From an uncultured Paracoccaceae bacterium (GTDB lineage: Bacteria > Pseudomonadota > Alphaproteobacteria > Rhodobacterales > Rhodobacteraceae), in contig CANLSM010000004.1 in the NCBI GenBank assembly GCA_947493745.1, positions 186,001-250,000 of the forward strand: a DNA stretch of 64,000 nt. The letters are read 5' to 3'. A program made the translations under genes and the position numbers. Positions within the stretch are counted from its first letter, which is position 1. Each line of letters opens with the position of its first letter. A model generated the notes under the pieces. The model was given only the letters and a program-made list of their open reading frames with translations, had not been told where the DNA came from and ran no database searches. This document shows positions 36,451 through 45,953 of the stretch, piece after piece.

Positions 36451-38083
36451 CAAGGCTCAGAATGATCCTTGTGCCGTCGGTATAGGACGTATCGATCCAG
36501 GCCTTGCCGCCATGGTTCTTTGCGACCTTCGCGACAATCGCAAGTCCTGCCCCGGTCCCTTCATTGCCGTTGTCGCCACGGAAAAACAGATCGAAGACTT
36601 TGTTGCTGTAGCGGGGATCGATACCGGGGCCATGATCGGCAACGGAGATCTCGAACGCATCCTTCACCCGGCGTGCGGCAACGGTGATTGTCATTCCCGG
36701 CTCTCCGGCACCGTAGCGCACAGCATTCTGGATGAGGTTGAGAAGCGCCCGGACCAGTTGCGACCGGTCACCGGTCAGGGTCATGTCCTCGTTCAGAACG
36801 ACCACATTGACGGATTTCTCCGCGATCGCGGATCCAAGAAGATCCGTCACTTCCTTGACCAGCGGTCCGAACTCGACCGCATTCATCGACGGGCTTTCCC
36901 GTTCGATCAGGTTGATCTCAAGCAGATCGCTGATCAGGGCCGACATGGACTTCACACCGGATTTGATCCGTTCGGTGGCTTTCTTCGCCCGCTCCAGATT
37001 GCCTGTTCCGACATGCTGCTCAAGCATTGCAGAGAAACCCTCGATGGTGACAAGCGGGCTTTTCAGGTCGTGACTGACAACATGCAAAAGGGTGCGCATC
37101 TCCGCATTGGTTCTCTCAAGTTTCTCGTTTTGCTGGCTGATCTGGGTGGAGAATGCGCGGTTCTGCTCGGCCAGCGTGGCGATGGCCCGCGCGGGAAAGA
37201 TCAGCAGGCAGATATAGAATTGCGAGATCAGCGCCCATGAAAACGACGGCTCGCCCGGCGTCCCGGATGCCTCCGAGAGGATCAGCTTCAGTTGAAGCAC
37301 AGAGAGAACCGCCACGAGCGCACCCGCGAGACACACGATGAACTGCCCGTATCGCAGGGCTATGAGGACAAAGACCGGGAAGTAGATTTCGAAGTGAAGG
37401 CCGCGTCCAATCTCGGTGATGTATCTCGACACCATGAGGCTGAGGGCCAGGGCAACCGCCAGCGGGATGTATTCCCGGACCGGAATGTTCCTCAGCTGTG
37501 TCATGCTGAAGGTGAGGATCATCGGTGTGAAAAGCGCGAAACCCAGCGCATCAGCCGCCCACCATCCTACCAGAACGGACCAGAATGGTGCACCGACAAA
37601 GGTGCTGACGATCGTCGCCCCCATGGTGGCCGCGACCCCGGCTGCAATGCCGCAACTGATAAGGGTCAGAAGTGCCAGCTCTTTCAGGGAAACCCGTGAA
37701 AGATCGGTATTGGCAAAGCGCTCCAGAAGAAAGAGCGCCAGCGCAATCTCGATCATGTTCGTGGTTGCCAGACCCGCCGACAATGCAAGCGGGTCACCAA
37801 AGATCATGTTTGCCGCAATGTTGGCGACAAAGCAGAAGGCGAAGCTTGCGGGACGATTGAGCGTCGGGAAGCGCAGCAGCAGGCCCAGCACAATCGCATT
37901 GGGTGGCCAGAACAGAGCAATATTGCCAATCTCGCGGGCCAGGATAACGCCCGCCGTCGCGAAAACCAGGAAGAGAAGACCAATAGCAGGTTCGCGGATA
38001 CTCAGGGTTCTACCGATCAATTTAAGTTGCGCTAAACCATCGCGTGTATTCGCTACCTTTCTACAACCGGTTAAGAACCGCAA
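36440..38083 (-). CDS. MASE1-type membrane sensor histidine kinase
   Basis: A 547-residue kinase. About eight membrane segments between residues 30 and 305 form a MASE1-like sensor (ALFWPPNAIVLGLLLRFP). A coiled coil (305-335) leads to the dimerisation domain with phospho-His338 in HVVSHDLKSPLVTIEGF, then a HATPase domain with N box (LLNLIQNAVRYG), G1 (DHGPGIDPRY) and G2 (GTGAGLAIV). No receiver domain and no adjacent regulator gene. The distal start is TTG; a TTG 63 bases further in (38020) is also possible, so the first ~20 residues are uncertain. Signal unknown. Confidence 0.85.
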   Translation of the reverse strand: MRFLTGCRKVANTRDGLAQLKLIGRTLSIREPAIGLLFLVFATAGVILAREIGNIALFWPPNAIVLGLLLRFPTLNRPASFAFCFVANIAANMIFGDPLALSAGLATTNMIEIALALFLLERFANTDLSRVSLKELALLTLISCGIAAGVAATMGATIVSTFVGAPFWSVLVGWWAADALGFALFTPMILTFSMTQLRNIPVREYIPLAVALALSLMVSRYITEIGRGLHFEIYFPVFVLIALRYGQFIVCLAGALVAVLSVLQLKLILSEASGTPGEPSFSWALISQFYICLLIFPARAIATLAEQNRAFSTQISQQNEKLERTNAEMRTLLHVVSHDLKSPLVTIEGFSAMLEQHVGTGNLERAKKATERIKSGVKSMSALISDLLEINLIERESPSMNAVEFGPLVKEVTDLLGSAIAEKSVNVVVLNEDMTLTGDRSQLVRALLNLIQNAVRYGAGEPGMTITVAARRVKDAFEISVADHGPGIDPRYSNKVFDLFFRGDNGNEGTGAGLAIVAKVAKNHGGKAWIDTSYTDGTRIILSLVNA

Positions 38084-38115
38084 TAAGAAAACATGCAGAC
38101 GCCTGTGCGATCCCG

Positions 38116-38811
38116 TCAGGCAGACGTGTTGACCCGGTGAAAGATATGGGTGAACGTCGCGACACCCAGAACCGGCACAAGCAGGCTGAGCACCGGGATC
38201 GAGAGCGGGATCGCCATCAGGAAGCCCGCCATCCAGATATGTCCGAAATGCTTCCTGCGCAGAGCTCTGGCACCTGCCGAGCCCAATCTGCGCGCGGCAA
38301 CCAGGTGAAAGTATTCACTTCCCAGCAAAAGCCCGTTGACCGCCCAGAAAACCAGCGGCGCGAACACGGCAGTGAACAGGTAGAAGACGAGCGCCACGAG
38401 ATTGGCGAGGATCACCAGCCCCAGGAATTTCAGACTGTCGCCAAAAATCTCGGACCACGAGAGCCGCCCCACATCCGGCAGGCCGGGATAGTGTTTGTCT
38501 TCCACCGCGTCGGCGATGTCCTCGGCCAGAAACCCCACGATCAGCGACGCGACCGGGATCATCAGGAAGATCGATAGCCCGAACATCAGAAAGATCGCGG
38601 CAATCGACACGACGCTCGCAACAAAGCTGATCTCGCCGATCCATGGTAGGGTCAGGGTCTCGGGCAGGAACAGACCAAGCGTCCAGACAAAGACAATCGA
38701 GACCAGGATCAGCGTGGCCAGCGTCAGTCCAATCGCCTTGAGAACAACCGACATGAAGCGCGGATCGCCGAGTTGGGACAGCGACTTGCCGAAATCATCA
38801 AAGATGCTCAT
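38116..38811 (-). CDS. EI24 domain (CysZ-like) membrane protein
   Basis: A 231-residue protein with about five membrane segments; SIFDDFGKSLSQLGDPRF at the start and the ending AGFLMAIPLSIPVLSLLVPVLGVATF THIFHR-type region fit the EI24/CysZ family, whose E. coli member takes up sulfate. ATG 38811 overlaps the nitroreductase stop (ATGA), so they are coupled; the distal start 12 bases upstream is less likely. Role here unproven. Confidence 0.8.
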   Translation of the reverse strand: MSIFDDFGKSLSQLGDPRFMSVVLKAIGLTLATLILVSIVFVWTLGLFLPETLTLPWIGEISFVASVVSIAAIFLMFGLSIFLMIPVASLIVGFLAEDIADAVEDKHYPGLPDVGRLSWSEIFGDSLKFLGLVILANLVALVFYLFTAVFAPLVFWAVNGLLLGSEYFHLVAARRLGSAGARALRRKHFGHIWMAGFLMAIPLSIPVLSLLVPVLGVATFTHIFHRVNTSA

Positions 38812-39386
38812 GCGTGAACCCACTCGATTTTCAGGTCCAGATCGGGCCGGGGCCGCTCAGGCGGCGTGGCCGTCTCGGTTCCGATGACGATGAACCCCGC
38901 AACACTTTCATGCGCGTCAAGGCGAAGGGCGCGTTCCAGAAAGACCTCATCTAAGGCCAGCGGCCCCGTCAGCCAGTTTGCCCCCCATCCGCTCGCCAGC
39001 GCCGCGTTCAGGATCCCGAGACAGACCGCGCCCGACGAGAGCGTCTGCTCGATCTCGGGGATTTTCGGACTTTCGACCGGGGCACTGATCACGGCCACCA
39101 TCAGCGGCGCGGCTTCGAACATGATGGCGGTTTTCTCTATCCGCTCCGCCTCGAAGTCCAGTTCGGCGCCTCGGACCCGTGCCATCTGCCCTATGCGCCC
39201 CAAGGCTGCCTTGGAGAGCACCATGAGCCGCCATGGCTCCAGCTTGCCGTGATCGGGCACTCTCAAACCCGCCTCAAGGATCGGCAGCAATGCGTCCCGC
39301 TCCGGTGCGGGGGACGTGAGTGTCTTTGCGGGCCGGGAACGGCGTGTTTGCAAAAATTCCAGCGTTTCCGGCTGTTTGGTCAACAT
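38808..39386 (-). CDS. Nitroreductase family protein
   Basis: A 192-residue flavin-dependent oxidoreductase fold. TRRSRPAKTL at the start, PDHGKLEPWRLMVL with the FMN-binding Arg and SGWGANWLTG near the end match the short nitroreductase/YdjA-like branch. It may reduce nitro groups or quinones with NAD(P)H. The in-frame extension beyond ATG 39386 is not family-like. Coupled to the EI24 gene. Confidence 0.87.
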   Translation of the reverse strand: MLTKQPETLEFLQTRRSRPAKTLTSPAPERDALLPILEAGLRVPDHGKLEPWRLMVLSKAALGRIGQMARVRGAELDFEAERIEKTAIMFEAAPLMVAVISAPVESPKIPEIEQTLSSGAVCLGILNAALASGWGANWLTGPLALDEVFLERALRLDAHESVAGFIVIGTETATPPERPRPDLDLKIEWVHA

Positions 39387-39637
39387 GAACCCATCCGAGA
39401 TTTGATCGCACGCAACCTCGCCCGTGCCATCCCCCATGTCGTGCCTCCGGTCACCAAGGTCAAGATCAGCCTGCGATTTCACTGGAGACGGCAGGCTGGT
39501 TCATGCCTTCTTCGAGGCCACGAAGGCGGCAGGGGCGTCATGTTCTTGCGTCTGCCGCGAACGCATAGTTTAACGGCAGGCACCGGTCCGCATGGCGGAC
39601 CCTGTCGCAACATGTCCCAGTCCGGAACCGACCCATC

Positions 39638-41131
39638 ATGACCGATCAGGCCTATTCAGAACTCATGGCACATGTCCGCCAGACCGAAGCCCTGGCGCAG
39701 GTTGAAGGGCTGCTGAGCTGGGATCAGGAAACGGTCATGCCGCGCAAGGCGACAGCGCAGCGGGCGGAACAACGGGCAGCGCTCGAAAGCGTCCTTCATG
39801 CACGCCGTGGCGACCCTGCTGTGGGCGAAAGGCTGGCTGCGATTGATCCCGGAACGCTCGATGCGGCAGAGCGGCGCAACATCGATCTGATCCGGCGCGA
39901 CTATGACCGCGCGACACGCATTCCTGCCGATCTCGCCAATGAACTGGCGCGCCTCACCAGTCTGGCTCAGGACATCTGGGCCAAGGCGCGCGCCGACAAG
40001 TCCTTTGCCGACTTTGCGCCCACGCTAGAGAAGATCGTCGGCCTGAAGCGGGAAGAGGCCACCTGCCTGTCATCGGACAGCAGTCCTTATGAAGCGCTGC
40101 TTGAAGACTATGAGCCGGGCTTTCCGCTGGGCGAGTTGAGCGATCTGCTCGCCAAGACCCGGTCCGGTCTGGTGGACATTCGCGGGGCGATCGAAGGCTC
40201 CGAGACGACGATCGCCCCCCTGACGGGCAGTTTTCCGAAGGACGCGCAGCGCAATCTGGCCGAGGAACTGGCAGACGTCTTTGCCTATGATCTGGAGGCC
40301 GGGCGGATTGATCTGGCAATCCATCCATTCTCGTCGGGGTCTTTCTCGGATGTGAGGATCACGACACGGATCGATCCCAATGACCCGCTCAACTGTCTCT
40401 ATTCGACGATGCATGAGATGGGTCATGCGGTCTATGAGCAGAACATCGATCATGACAATGCGCTCACGCCGGTCGGGGCATTTGCCTCCATGGGCGTGCA
40501 TGAAAGCCAGTCGCGTCTCTTCGAGAACCAGATCGGGCGATCGCGGGCGTTTTGCGAATGGCTCTACCCCAGGATGGCCGCGCATTTCGAGGATATGAAC
40601 GTCGCCTCGCCGCAGGACCTCTATCGCGCGATCAACCGGGTCGGTCAGGGCTTCATCCGAACGGAAGCCGACGAGGTGCACTACAATCTGCATGTCATGC
40701 TGCGTTTCGATCTGGAACGCGATCTGATCAACGGGGACCTTCAGGTCTCCGACCTCGAGGGCGCATGGAATGATCGCTTCAGGGCGGATTTCGGTCGCGA
40801 CGTTCCCGATGCCTCGCTTGGCGTGCTTCAGGATGTGCACTGGTCCGTTGGCCTCTTTGGCTATTTTCCGACCTATTCGCTGGGCAACATCTTTGCGGGC
40901 GCGATTTTCACGCGTCTTTGCGAGGTCTTCCCCGATCTTGAGACAGATATTGCGCGCGGGCAGCTTGCGCGCCCGATTGGCTGGCTGAACGAGAACATCC
41001 ACAAACCGGGCAGGCTGCATTCCGGGGAGGACCTGATCGAGCTTGCCACGGGTCAGGCTGTCTCGGAGACCCCGTTGTTGAGATATCTGCAAGCCAAGTA
41101 CGGCGACCTCTACAACGTCAAGATCGGCTGA
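39638..41131 (+). CDS. M32 family carboxypeptidase (carboxypeptidase Taq)
   Basis: A 497-residue zinc metallocarboxypeptidase. The HEXXH motif is HEMGHAVYEQN with the third ligand Glu in GVHESQSRLFENQIG; the M32 family markers DVRITTRID and HYNLHVMLRFDLE are present. It removes C-terminal residues from peptides in the cytoplasm. Its stop is adjacent to that of the convergent SDR gene. It is transcribed alone. Confidence 0.94.
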   Translation: MTDQAYSELMAHVRQTEALAQVEGLLSWDQETVMPRKATAQRAEQRAALESVLHARRGDPAVGERLAAIDPGTLDAAERRNIDLIRRDYDRATRIPADLANELARLTSLAQDIWAKARADKSFADFAPTLEKIVGLKREEATCLSSDSSPYEALLEDYEPGFPLGELSDLLAKTRSGLVDIRGAIEGSETTIAPLTGSFPKDAQRNLAEELADVFAYDLEAGRIDLAIHPFSSGSFSDVRITTRIDPNDPLNCLYSTMHEMGHAVYEQNIDHDNALTPVGAFASMGVHESQSRLFENQIGRSRAFCEWLYPRMAAHFEDMNVASPQDLYRAINRVGQGFIRTEADEVHYNLHVMLRFDLERDLINGDLQVSDLEGAWNDRFRADFGRDVPDASLGVLQDVHWSVGLFGYFPTYSLGNIFAGAIFTRLCEVFPDLETDIARGQLARPIGWLNENIHKPGRLHSGEDLIELATGQAVSETPLLRYLQAKYGDLYNVKIG

Positions 41132-41950
41132 TCAGACCGTATTGGCAAAGAGATCGACGGGCTTTGCAGCACTCATGCCGCCGTCAAGCGGCAGAATCGC
41201 CCCCGAGACATAGGCTCCGGCCTGCGAACAGAGAAACAGAACAGCGCCCGCCGCATCAGATGGTTGTCCGATCCGCCCCAAAGGCACATTCTGCGCGACC
41301 TTTGCCGCACCGTCCTCGGTACCCGTGGCAAAAGCTGTCATCTTCGACGGGAACGGTCCGGGGGCAAGCGCATTGACGGTGATCTGATGGGGCGCGAACT
41401 CATTTGCCAGAACCCGCGTCATGTGATGCACGGCAGCCTTGGACATCGTATAGGAGTAGGCCCCTTCCGCGACAGGAGCCGTGCCCATTATCGAGCCTAT
41501 ATTGATGACCCGCGCGGGCTGTCCGGTGCGACCGCCTGCCTTGAGCAGGTCGAGCAGATCCCGCGTCAGCGTAAAGACAGAGGCCACGTTGACCCCCATC
41601 ACGCGGGCCCATTGCTCATGCGGGAACCGGTCGATGGGCGCGCCCCAGGAGATGCCGGCGTTGTTCACCAGAATATCCAGACTGTCCCAACGTGACCTGA
41701 CCTGGTCGGCCAGAGACCTGATGCCGTCCTCGGTTCCGACATCGCCCGCGAAACCCTCCGCCCGGCCGGGTCCGATCTCGCTCAACGCATCTGCGACCTG
41801 CCTGCAATCCTTGCCCTTTCTGGAAGCGATGAGCACATCAGCCCCGCCACGCACCAGTCCTTCCGCAATCATGCGCCCGAGACCGGTCGCGCCACCTGTC
41901 ACGAGGGCGCGCCGCCCGGTGACCGAGAAGAGATCCGTCAGATAATCCAC
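41132..41950 (-). CDS. Short-chain dehydrogenase/reductase
   Basis: A ~272-residue SDR. Cofactor motif TGGATGLGR, NNAG motif in ILVNNAGISWG, catalytic Ser in NIGSIMG and YxxxK in YTMSK. The gluconate 5-dehydrogenase-like group has this layout but the substrate is open. The frame runs up to 42019; GTG 41950 is favoured since GGGAG lies 8 bases before it and MDYLTDLFSVTGRRALVTGG is family-like. Confidence 0.88.
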   Translation of the reverse strand: MDYLTDLFSVTGRRALVTGGATGLGRMIAEGLVRGGADVLIASRKGKDCRQVADALSEIGPGRAEGFAGDVGTEDGIRSLADQVRSRWDSLDILVNNAGISWGAPIDRFPHEQWARVMGVNVASVFTLTRDLLDLLKAGGRTGQPARVINIGSIMGTAPVAEGAYSYTMSKAAVHHMTRVLANEFAPHQITVNALAPGPFPSKMTAFATGTEDGAAKVAQNVPLGRIGQPSDAAGAVLFLCSQAGAYVSGAILPLDGGMSAAKPVDLFANTV

Positions 41951-42076
41951 TAAATTCACTCCCGATTGAGACGCAAAATTATACACTGGCTCCGATAAGG
42001 AAATAGGGGCTTCCGTCAAATTATTGCCGCATTTGATCTGCCAACGTTCGGATGGGGGTAGCTAGGTGACGGTTTC

Positions 42077-42340
42077 ATGAATTTGGTGTTGGGCGCGATC
42101 AGCGGGGCGGTGGGTGGAAACATCTTCGCCGGACTGATCAAGGAATACAATCTCGGCTTGATGATCAATCTGATGATCGGGCTGGTCACCGGCGGCCTGA
42201 TGGGCCTGCTCGTGGGTGATCTGCTGATGAGCTGGACCAGTCTTGGCCAACTGCTCACAACACTTCTGGCAGGCGGTCTGACCGGCGGGGGCGCGGTTCT
42301 TCTGGTCGGTATGATCGTTGCCACCATCCGCAAGAACTGA
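42077..42340 (+). CDS. Small glycine-rich membrane protein
   Basis: An 87-residue protein with three hydrophobic segments (about 1-20, 26-50 and 57-80) and many Gly residues (GGLTGGGAVLLVG); the build resembles the YeaQ/GlsB type. It sits alone between the SDR and dapB, 13 bases from the convergent dapB stop. Function unknown. Confidence 0.65.
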   Translation: MNLVLGAISGAVGGNIFAGLIKEYNLGLMINLMIGLVTGGLMGLLVGDLLMSWTSLGQLLTTLLAGGLTGGGAVLLVGMIVATIRKN

Positions 42341-42353
42341 GCCGCAGAAGCGC

Positions 42354-43166
42354 TCAGTTCAGTCCGAGAACATCCAGCATCGAGTATTCGCCGGGCGATT
42401 TGTCCGCTCCCCAAAGGGCTGCCTTGATAGCGCCGCGGGCGAAGATCATCCGGTCGGTCGCGATATGGCGAAGAACAATCCGCTCGCCGTCTGCTGCGAA
42501 TATCACGTCATGTTCGCCTGCCACGTCACCGCCACGCAGGGCGGTAAACCCAATGGCGCCACGTTTGCGCGCACCGGTCAGCCCGTCCCGCCCACGATCT
42601 GAGACATCTTCCAGCGCGACATTGCGGCCGTCGGCTGCCGCCTCGCCCAGCATCAGGGCGGTTCCGGACGGCGCGTCGACCTTGTGGCGGTGATGTGCCT
42701 CAACGATCTCGATATCGAAATCCTCATCAAGTGCGGCGGCAACCTGGCGCGTCAACGTGGTCAGCAGGTTGACCCCGAGGCTCATATTGCCCGCCCGGAC
42801 CACGACCGAATGACGCGCGGAAGCCGCGATCCGTTCCAGATGCTCGGGCGCAAGACCCGTGGTGCCGATCACATGAACCGCACGCGCCTGCGCAGCGAGC
42901 GCCGCGTGATCCACCGTTGCATCGGGCGTAGTGAAATCGACAATGGCCTGTACCTTGGCAAAGGCCTCAAGCGGGTCATCGGTGACGACAAGCCCGCGCG
43001 CCGTGCCGCCCATGGCCTGTCCCAGATCCTGACCGACCCAGTTCGACCCGGCTCGCTCGGTTGCGGCCACAAGATCGATCCGGTCGTTTTCGTCAGCCGC
43101 CCGGACCAGCATCTGCCCCATTCGACCGGACACGCCCGTGATGGCAAGCTTCAGCGGATCTGTCAT
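42354..43166 (-). CDS. dapB: 4-hydroxy-tetrahydrodipicolinate reductase
   Basis: A 270-residue NAD(P)H enzyme of lysine/DAP synthesis. Nucleotide loop GVSGRMGQ at the N-terminus; DFTTPDA loop; the substrate-binding [16 protein letters not shown] with the catalytic His and Lys. It lies apart from dapD/dapE and is transcribed divergently from rbfA. Confidence 0.96.
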   Translation of the reverse strand: MTDPLKLAITGVSGRMGQMLVRAADENDRIDLVAATERAGSNWVGQDLGQAMGGTARGLVVTDDPLEAFAKVQAIVDFTTPDATVDHAALAAQARAVHVIGTTGLAPEHLERIAASARHSVVVRAGNMSLGVNLLTTLTRQVAAALDEDFDIEIVEAHHRHKVDAPSGTALMLGEAAADGRNVALEDVSDRGRDGLTGARKRGAIGFTALRGGDVAGEHDVIFAADGERIVLRHIATDRMIFARGAIKAALWGADKSPGEYSMLDVLGLN

Positions 43167-43306
43167 TCGAATTCACCCTCTCAAAATGCCCTTGCGGCAG
43201 ATGTCATCACGTCTGCCAGCCTTGGCAAATGGGGTCAATGCGCATATGTGGGACCGCATTCGGGTGCGGACGCGCCCACAGCTCAAAAAATGAAACCGTC
43301 TCGACC

Positions 43307-43732
43307 ATGGCACATTCCCGATTTGAAACCTCCAAAGGACCCAGCCAAAGACAATTGCGCGTGGGCGAGTTGATCCGGCGGACCCTGTCGGATTGTCTGG
43401 CGCGCGGGGATATCCATGACGAGGATCTGGCGCGAACGTCCGTCACTGTGGGCGAGGTGCGCACCTCGCCGGATCTGCGGCAGGCAACCGTCTTCGTGCT
43501 GCCGCTGGGCGGCATCGATACTGAGAAGGTCATAGAGGCGCTCAACCGCAATCGCGGCGAGTTGCGCCGGATGGTCAACAAATCGGTGACGCTGAAATTC
43601 TCGCCGGAGCTGAAATTCCTGCCCGACCGCAGCTTCGATCAGATGGATGAGACCCGGCGGCTTCTGTCCGAGGAGCGGGTGCGGCAGGATCTGTCCAAAC
43701 CCCAGGAAAGCGCCGGTCCGGGCGAGGACTGA
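43307..43732 (+). CDS. rbfA: Ribosome-binding factor A
   Basis: A 141-residue KH-like protein that matures the 5' end of 16S rRNA in small subunits. RQLRVGELIRRTLSDCL and VRTSPDLRQATVFVLPLG plus SVTLKFSPELKFLPDRSFD are characteristic. ATG 43307 is the family start (MAHSRFETSKGPSQRQLRV); the ribosome site is not clear. The next gene begins directly at the base after its stop, and truB follows that. Confidence 0.94.
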   Translation: MAHSRFETSKGPSQRQLRVGELIRRTLSDCLARGDIHDEDLARTSVTVGEVRTSPDLRQATVFVLPLGGIDTEKVIEALNRNRGELRRMVNKSVTLKFSPELKFLPDRSFDQMDETRRLLSEERVRQDLSKPQESAGPGED

Positions 43733-44542
43733 ATGAGGATCCTCAAGGCGCTGAGGCGCAAGCCAGTTCCTGACGAGAGCGCCGAGACGCCCAAGGGCAG
43801 TCCGACGCGGCGGCTTTTCACCACGAACCGCTATCCGGTCTACTACATGTCCACCACGAAATGCGGCTGCACCTTCCTCAAGAACCTTTTCTACCTGCTG
43901 GACCATGACGAACCGCACCCCGATGCGGTCAACATCCACGCCTATCCCGACGATCTTCTCAGGGCGACCGAGGTTCCGCTGGACACCGTCTGCGAAAGCG
44001 CGCACGCCTTCATGGTTGTCCGCGACCCGGTCGACCGGTTCTTCTCGCTCTACTTCGACAAGATCTATCGCAATGGCCCGCAGAACTTTCCGCGCATCCG
44101 GGAGGTTCTGGTCGCGCAGGAAGGGTTGGACATCCGGCCCGGTATCGATGCCGGGCGCCACCGTCAGAACTGCCTCATCATGATCGACTGGCTGGCTCGG
44201 AACCATGCCGGAGAGACCGATATGCCGGTCAATCCGCATTGGCGGCGGCAGGCCGCAAGGATCCGTCAGGGCAGAAAGATGCATCTGACCCATCTCACAC
44301 TTGATGGTCTGGAATGGCAGTTGCCGATGCTGCTGGAGGATGTGATCCCCGATATTGTCGGGAAGATGGCCGCAGTTACCGCGCGCAACCGGACCGCGCC
44401 GCCGGTTGCGAAGTCGGATATCCTCGATGAGGCCCTGAGAGACCGGATCATCGCCGTTTACCGGGCAGATCGCAAAGCGCATGTTGCGGCGTCAAAATAC
44501 TGGGACGGCTTGCGCAACGCAGGTGATGCGGATAGGTCCTGA
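43733..44542 (+). CDS. Sulfotransferase family 2-like protein
   Basis: A 269-residue protein with the PAPS loop-like YYMSTTKCGCTFLKNLFY and the 3'-phosphate motif VVRDPVDRFFSLY, matching Pfam Sulfotransfer_2 (carbohydrate/lipid sulfotransferases). The Cys-Gly-Cys in the loop in place of the usual Lys-Thr/Ala-Ser is notable. ATG 43733 starts at the base after the rbfA stop, so it must share its transcript; truB starts 32 bases later. The target to be sulfated is unknown. Confidence 0.8.
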   Translation: MRILKALRRKPVPDESAETPKGSPTRRLFTTNRYPVYYMSTTKCGCTFLKNLFYLLDHDEPHPDAVNIHAYPDDLLRATEVPLDTVCESAHAFMVVRDPVDRFFSLYFDKIYRNGPQNFPRIREVLVAQEGLDIRPGIDAGRHRQNCLIMIDWLARNHAGETDMPVNPHWRRQAARIRQGRKMHLTHLTLDGLEWQLPMLLEDVIPDIVGKMAAVTARNRTAPPVAKSDILDEALRDRIIAVYRADRKAHVAASKYWDGLRNAGDADRS

Positions 44543-44574
44543 CGCCGAACTCCACGCGGTGAAGGACATCTCTT

Positions 44575-45483
44575 ATGGCGCGACGCAGGAAGGGTAATCC
44601 GGTCACCGGATGGCTGATCGTTGACAAGCCCGCCGGTCTCACTTCGGCGGCAATCGTGAACAAGGTGAAATGGGCTTGCAACGCTCAGAAGGCCGGTCAT
44701 GCCGGGACGCTCGATCCGGCAGCGACAGGCCTGCTTGTCGTGGCGCTTGGTGAGGCGACCAAGGCAATCCCCTATGTCACGGATGCGTTGAAAGCCTACC
44801 GGTTCACCGTTCGCTGGGGTCAGTCCACCAACACCGACGACACCGAGGGCGAGATCACCGGCCAAAGCGATATGCGCCCCGACGCCCGGCAGATCGAGAC
44901 CACCCTGCCCCGGTTCCGCGGCCAGATCGAGCAGATCCCGCCGCAGTTCTCCGCCGTGAAAGTAGACGGAGAACGCGCCTATGATCTGGCCCGCGACGGA
45001 CAGGTGACCGAGCTTAAATCCCGACCTCTCTGGGTCGAAGACCTGCGACTGGTCGAGATGCCCGATGCCGATCACAGCGTCTTCGAGATGACGTGCGGCA
45101 AGGGCGGCTATGTGCGATCAGTCGCGCGCGATCTGGGGACCGAGATGGGGTGCCTTGGTCATGTCACATCCCTGCGTCGGATCTGGTCGGGGCCATTCGA
45201 TCTGGACGATGCCGTCACCTTTGCGCAGATCGAGGCGGCAGAGCGCAGCCCGGCCATTCTGGAGTTCCTGCACCCTCTTGAAGCCGGTCTCACCGGACTT
45301 CCGTGCTGCACCTGCAGTCCCGAGGCAAGCGCGCGGATCCGGAACGGCAATCCGGGTGACGTGATCGCAAGTGATGCTGATTTTGGCGAAACCGTCTGGG
45401 TCAGGTGCGGCGAGACCCCGGTCGCACTGGGAACCTATCTTGACGGCCGCGTACAGCCGACCAGGGTTTTCAATCTTTCATGA
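44575..45483 (+). CDS. truB: tRNA pseudouridine(55) synthase
   Basis: A 302-residue enzyme that makes pseudouridine 55 in the T arm of tRNA. The catalytic Asp is in [14 protein letters not shown]; other motifs are [23 protein letters not shown] and the KCGGY-like [15 protein letters not shown]. It ends the rbfA-sulfotransferase-truB group, next to the strong hairpin at 45496-45521. Confidence 0.95.
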   Translation: MARRRKGNPVTGWLIVDKPAGLTSAAIVNKVKWACNAQKAGHAGTLDPAATGLLVVALGEATKAIPYVTDALKAYRFTVRWGQSTNTDDTEGEITGQSDMRPDARQIETTLPRFRGQIEQIPPQFSAVKVDGERAYDLARDGQVTELKSRPLWVEDLRLVEMPDADHSVFEMTCGKGGYVRSVARDLGTEMGCLGHVTSLRRIWSGPFDLDDAVTFAQIEAAERSPAILEFLHPLEAGLTGLPCCTCSPEASARIRNGNPGDVIASDADFGETVWVRCGETPVALGTYLDGRVQPTRVFNLS

Positions 45484-45487
45484 GGCC

Positions 45488-45527
45488 AAAAAAAAGCGTC
45501 CCGGAGAACCCTCCGGGACGCGCTTTT
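45488..45527 (-). terminator. Strong intrinsic terminator for the small membrane-protein gene
   Basis: Hairpin GCGTCCCGGAG-AACC-CTCCGGGACGC (45496-45521), 11 perfect pairs, is followed on the minus strand by eight T (A-run 45488-45495), the best-placed signal for a transcript ending just after the small minus-strand gene. On the plus strand a weaker GCTTTT follows, so it can also end truB. Confidence 0.88.
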
Positions 45528-45539
45528 CAGGCACTCAAT

Positions 45540-45650
45540 TCAGAAGAACGATGGCACACCGCCAGGCCATAAAGCCCCGGCGATAGTAACGATCAAGCCC
45601 CCAAGTATCGTCACTTGCACCACGTTCGTTCTGAGCAACTCGTTCAACAT
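45540..45650 (-). CDS. 36-residue single-pass membrane peptide
   Basis: A short gene with complete signals. ATG 45650, stop TGA 45540-45542. GGGGG (45655-45659) lies 4 bases upstream. The peptide starts MLNELLRTNVVQ, followed by a membrane helix (about residues 11-31, VQVTILGGLIVTIAGALW) and ends PGGVPSFF. A promoter (TTGTCC-18-TATAAA) lies 37 bases upstream and the strong terminator begins 19 bases after the stop. I recognise no known family. Composition and the complete unit argue for a genuine gene, not chance; a membrane-active or regulatory peptide is possible. Confidence 0.65.
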   Translation of the reverse strand: MLNELLRTNVVQVTILGGLIVTIAGALWPGGVPSFF

Positions 45651-45686
45651 ACAACCCCCAATTACACGTCAACTCGTTACATGAGC

Positions 45687-45716
45687 TTTATACTTGGTCT
45701 GTGTCGGGAAGGACAA
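45687..45716 (-). promoter_or_regulatory. Sigma-70-like promoter of the 36-residue peptide gene
   Basis: On the minus strand: -35 TTGTCC (45711-45716), 18-base spacer, -10 TATAAA (45687-45692). The expected transcription start near 45680 would give a leader of about 30 bases before ATG 45650. Matches are 4/6 and 5/6 to the sigma-70 consensus. Confidence 0.6.
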
Positions 45717-45953
45717 GGAAATATGCCGAAATCGTGGCGAGACTAGTGATAATACCCACATTTGGGTAGGGCTGCTGCCTTATTTTCGCCTCATTTGAAC
45801 CAAGTTTTCAACTTAATGCCGCGACCGGCGAGGTCATTGCGCCCGGAGATGGAATGTGATTCGAGAATACCTGGTCGTATACGTGCCCTAAAACAGGCAC
45901 GCGTTAATAATATTGGACACAACTTCTCTGATATCAGAGTAAGTGTGCAGTGA

